A stretch of DNA of 64,000 nucleotides from Streptomyces sp. XY006. Lineage in GTDB: Bacteria; Actinomycetota; Actinomycetes; Streptomycetales; Streptomycetaceae. Below are positions 63,345-64,000 of the stretch, piece after piece. The stretch lies in assembly GCF_002237655.1 (NCBI RefSeq), contig NZ_NOKT01000005.1:124001-188000 (forward strand). Reading direction: 5' to 3'. Under the pieces are notes generated by a model. The model had not been told where the DNA came from and did no database searches. It was given only the letters and a program-made list of their open reading frames with translations. The position numbers and the translations under genes were made by a program. Each line of letters begins with the position of its first letter. Position 1 is the stretch's first letter.

Positions 63345-64000
63345 AAGCGCTCGTGACCCGACTCGACAGCTTCGGCGACGTCCTGCTCGCCGGCCCCGCG
63401 ATCCGCGCCGTCGCCGCCCGCGCCGACACCGTCACGCTGCTGTGCGGACCGCGCGGCGCACCCGCCGCCCGGCTGCTGCCCGGCGTCGACGACCTCCTCG
63501 TGTGGGACGCGCCCTGGGTGGGCTTCACACCCCCGCCCGTCGGCCGCGGCGAGGTCGACCAGCTCATCGACACCATCGACGCCGACACCGCGCTGATCCT
63601 CACCTCCTTCCACCAGTCGCCGCTGCCCGCCGCCCTGCTGCTGCGCCTGGCCGGCGTCGGCTTCGTCGCCGCCGACAGCGACGACTACCCCGGCTCCCTG
63701 CTCGACGTGCGCCACCACCGCGCCCCGCACGCCCACGAGGCCGAGGCCGCCCTCGACCTCGCCGAGGCCGCCGGGTTCCCCGCGGTCGACGACGGCCGGC
63801 TGCGCGTGCTCCCGCCGCCCCCGACCGCGGGCCTCACCGGCCCGGCCCCTACGTCGTCGTGCACCCCGGAGCCAGCGTCCCCGCCCGCGCCTGGAGCCCC
63901 GGGCGCTGCGCCGAGGCGGTGCGCGAACTGGCCGCCGCCGGGCACCGGGTGGTGGTCACCGGGGGCGCGGGGGAGAGCGACCTGACCGCGTTCGTCGCGG
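63341..64000 (+). pseudogene. GT9 glycosyltransferase (heptosyltransferase-like), apparent frameshift, cut by window end
   Basis: The GTG at 63341 gives VKALVTRLDSFGDVLLAGPAIRAV, the start of GT9/ADP-heptose transferases, and continues to TAGLTG at about 63839. There the frame turns to Pro/Ala noise and stops at 63985. From 63844 another frame reads YVVVHPGASVPARAWSPG, then AEAVRELAAAGHRVVVTGGAGESDL, the conserved GT9 core. One missing base near 63840-63846 (GG where GGG would restore T-G-P-G-P-Y) explains it. The 3' end lies beyond the window. GTGA overlap with the gmhB-like gene. Confidence 0.8.

Overview
The window is about 72-73% G+C with strong third-position G/C bias, GTG and TTG starts, Tat signal peptides, many ATGA/GTGA stop-start overlaps and Streptomyces-type -10 boxes. 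With an alditol oxidase very like the S. coelicolor enzyme, this points to a Streptomyces chromosome, probably a conserved non-core stretch. I see no prophage, integrase, insertion sequence, tRNA, rRNA or CRISPR. No called CDS caught my eye as containing a TTA codon, but I did not check exhaustively.

Layout. 0.2-6 kb: a LacI regulator divergent from a type-B carboxylesterase, a possible gene remnant, a homocysteine S-methyltransferase and an APH-fold protein with a His/Gly hexapeptide repeat. 6.2-11.8 kb: an extracellular pectin/arabinogalactan module (GH43 arabinofuranosidase-like, GH43-CBM13 galactanase-like, CE12 acetylesterase, DUF2264), with a tandem-repeat promoter at its head and a LacI-type operator inside a hairpin before the CE12 gene. 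11.8-19 kb: PEP mutase-family enzyme, TetR regulator, a 34-bp tandem-repeat spacer, two divergent secreted phosphoesterases and an MFS exporter. 18.9-26.3 kb: a beta-galactosidase/ABC sugar importer operon with its ROK regulator. 26.7-31.7 kb: STAS protein, small winged-helix regulator, alditol oxidase, D-2-hydroxyacid dehydrogenase and a radical-SAM protein with unusual cysteine spacing.

31.8-37.2 kb: a membrane protein joining a sigma-like HTH, an HX3CX2C motif, a membrane helix and an extracellular CBM2; then a candidate leader peptide and rsgA, an Ada/AlkA fusion, ogt and DUF456. 37.4-48.4 kb: a Pro-rich PP2C-like protein, poxB, a membrane-anchored HTH protein, a secreted protein, an RsbW-type ATPase, DUF2637, a ferric reductase under an iron box, a GntR regulator and a hypothetical protein. 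48.5-57.3 kb: purine catabolism: pucR divergent from a three-subunit xanthine dehydrogenase operon, followed by a purine permease and XdhC; the divergent region has a second small ORF with a strong RBS. 57.5-64 kb: SRPBCC protein, lipoprotein polysaccharide deacetylase, and a glycan cluster (UXS-like SDR, carbamoyltransferase, GT2, GmhB-like phosphatase, GT9).

How they work together: secreted glycosidases and the acetylesterase would trim plant polysaccharides, the ABC/GH2 operon would import and split beta-galactosides, and the CBM2 receptor-like protein could sense polysaccharide. The purine genes form a complete xanthine uptake and oxidation set. The glycan cluster would build and carbamoylate a heptose-type glycan, but in this sequence it has two apparent lesions (an in-frame TAG in the SDR and a one-base frameshift in the GT9), which are either real decay or sequence errors.
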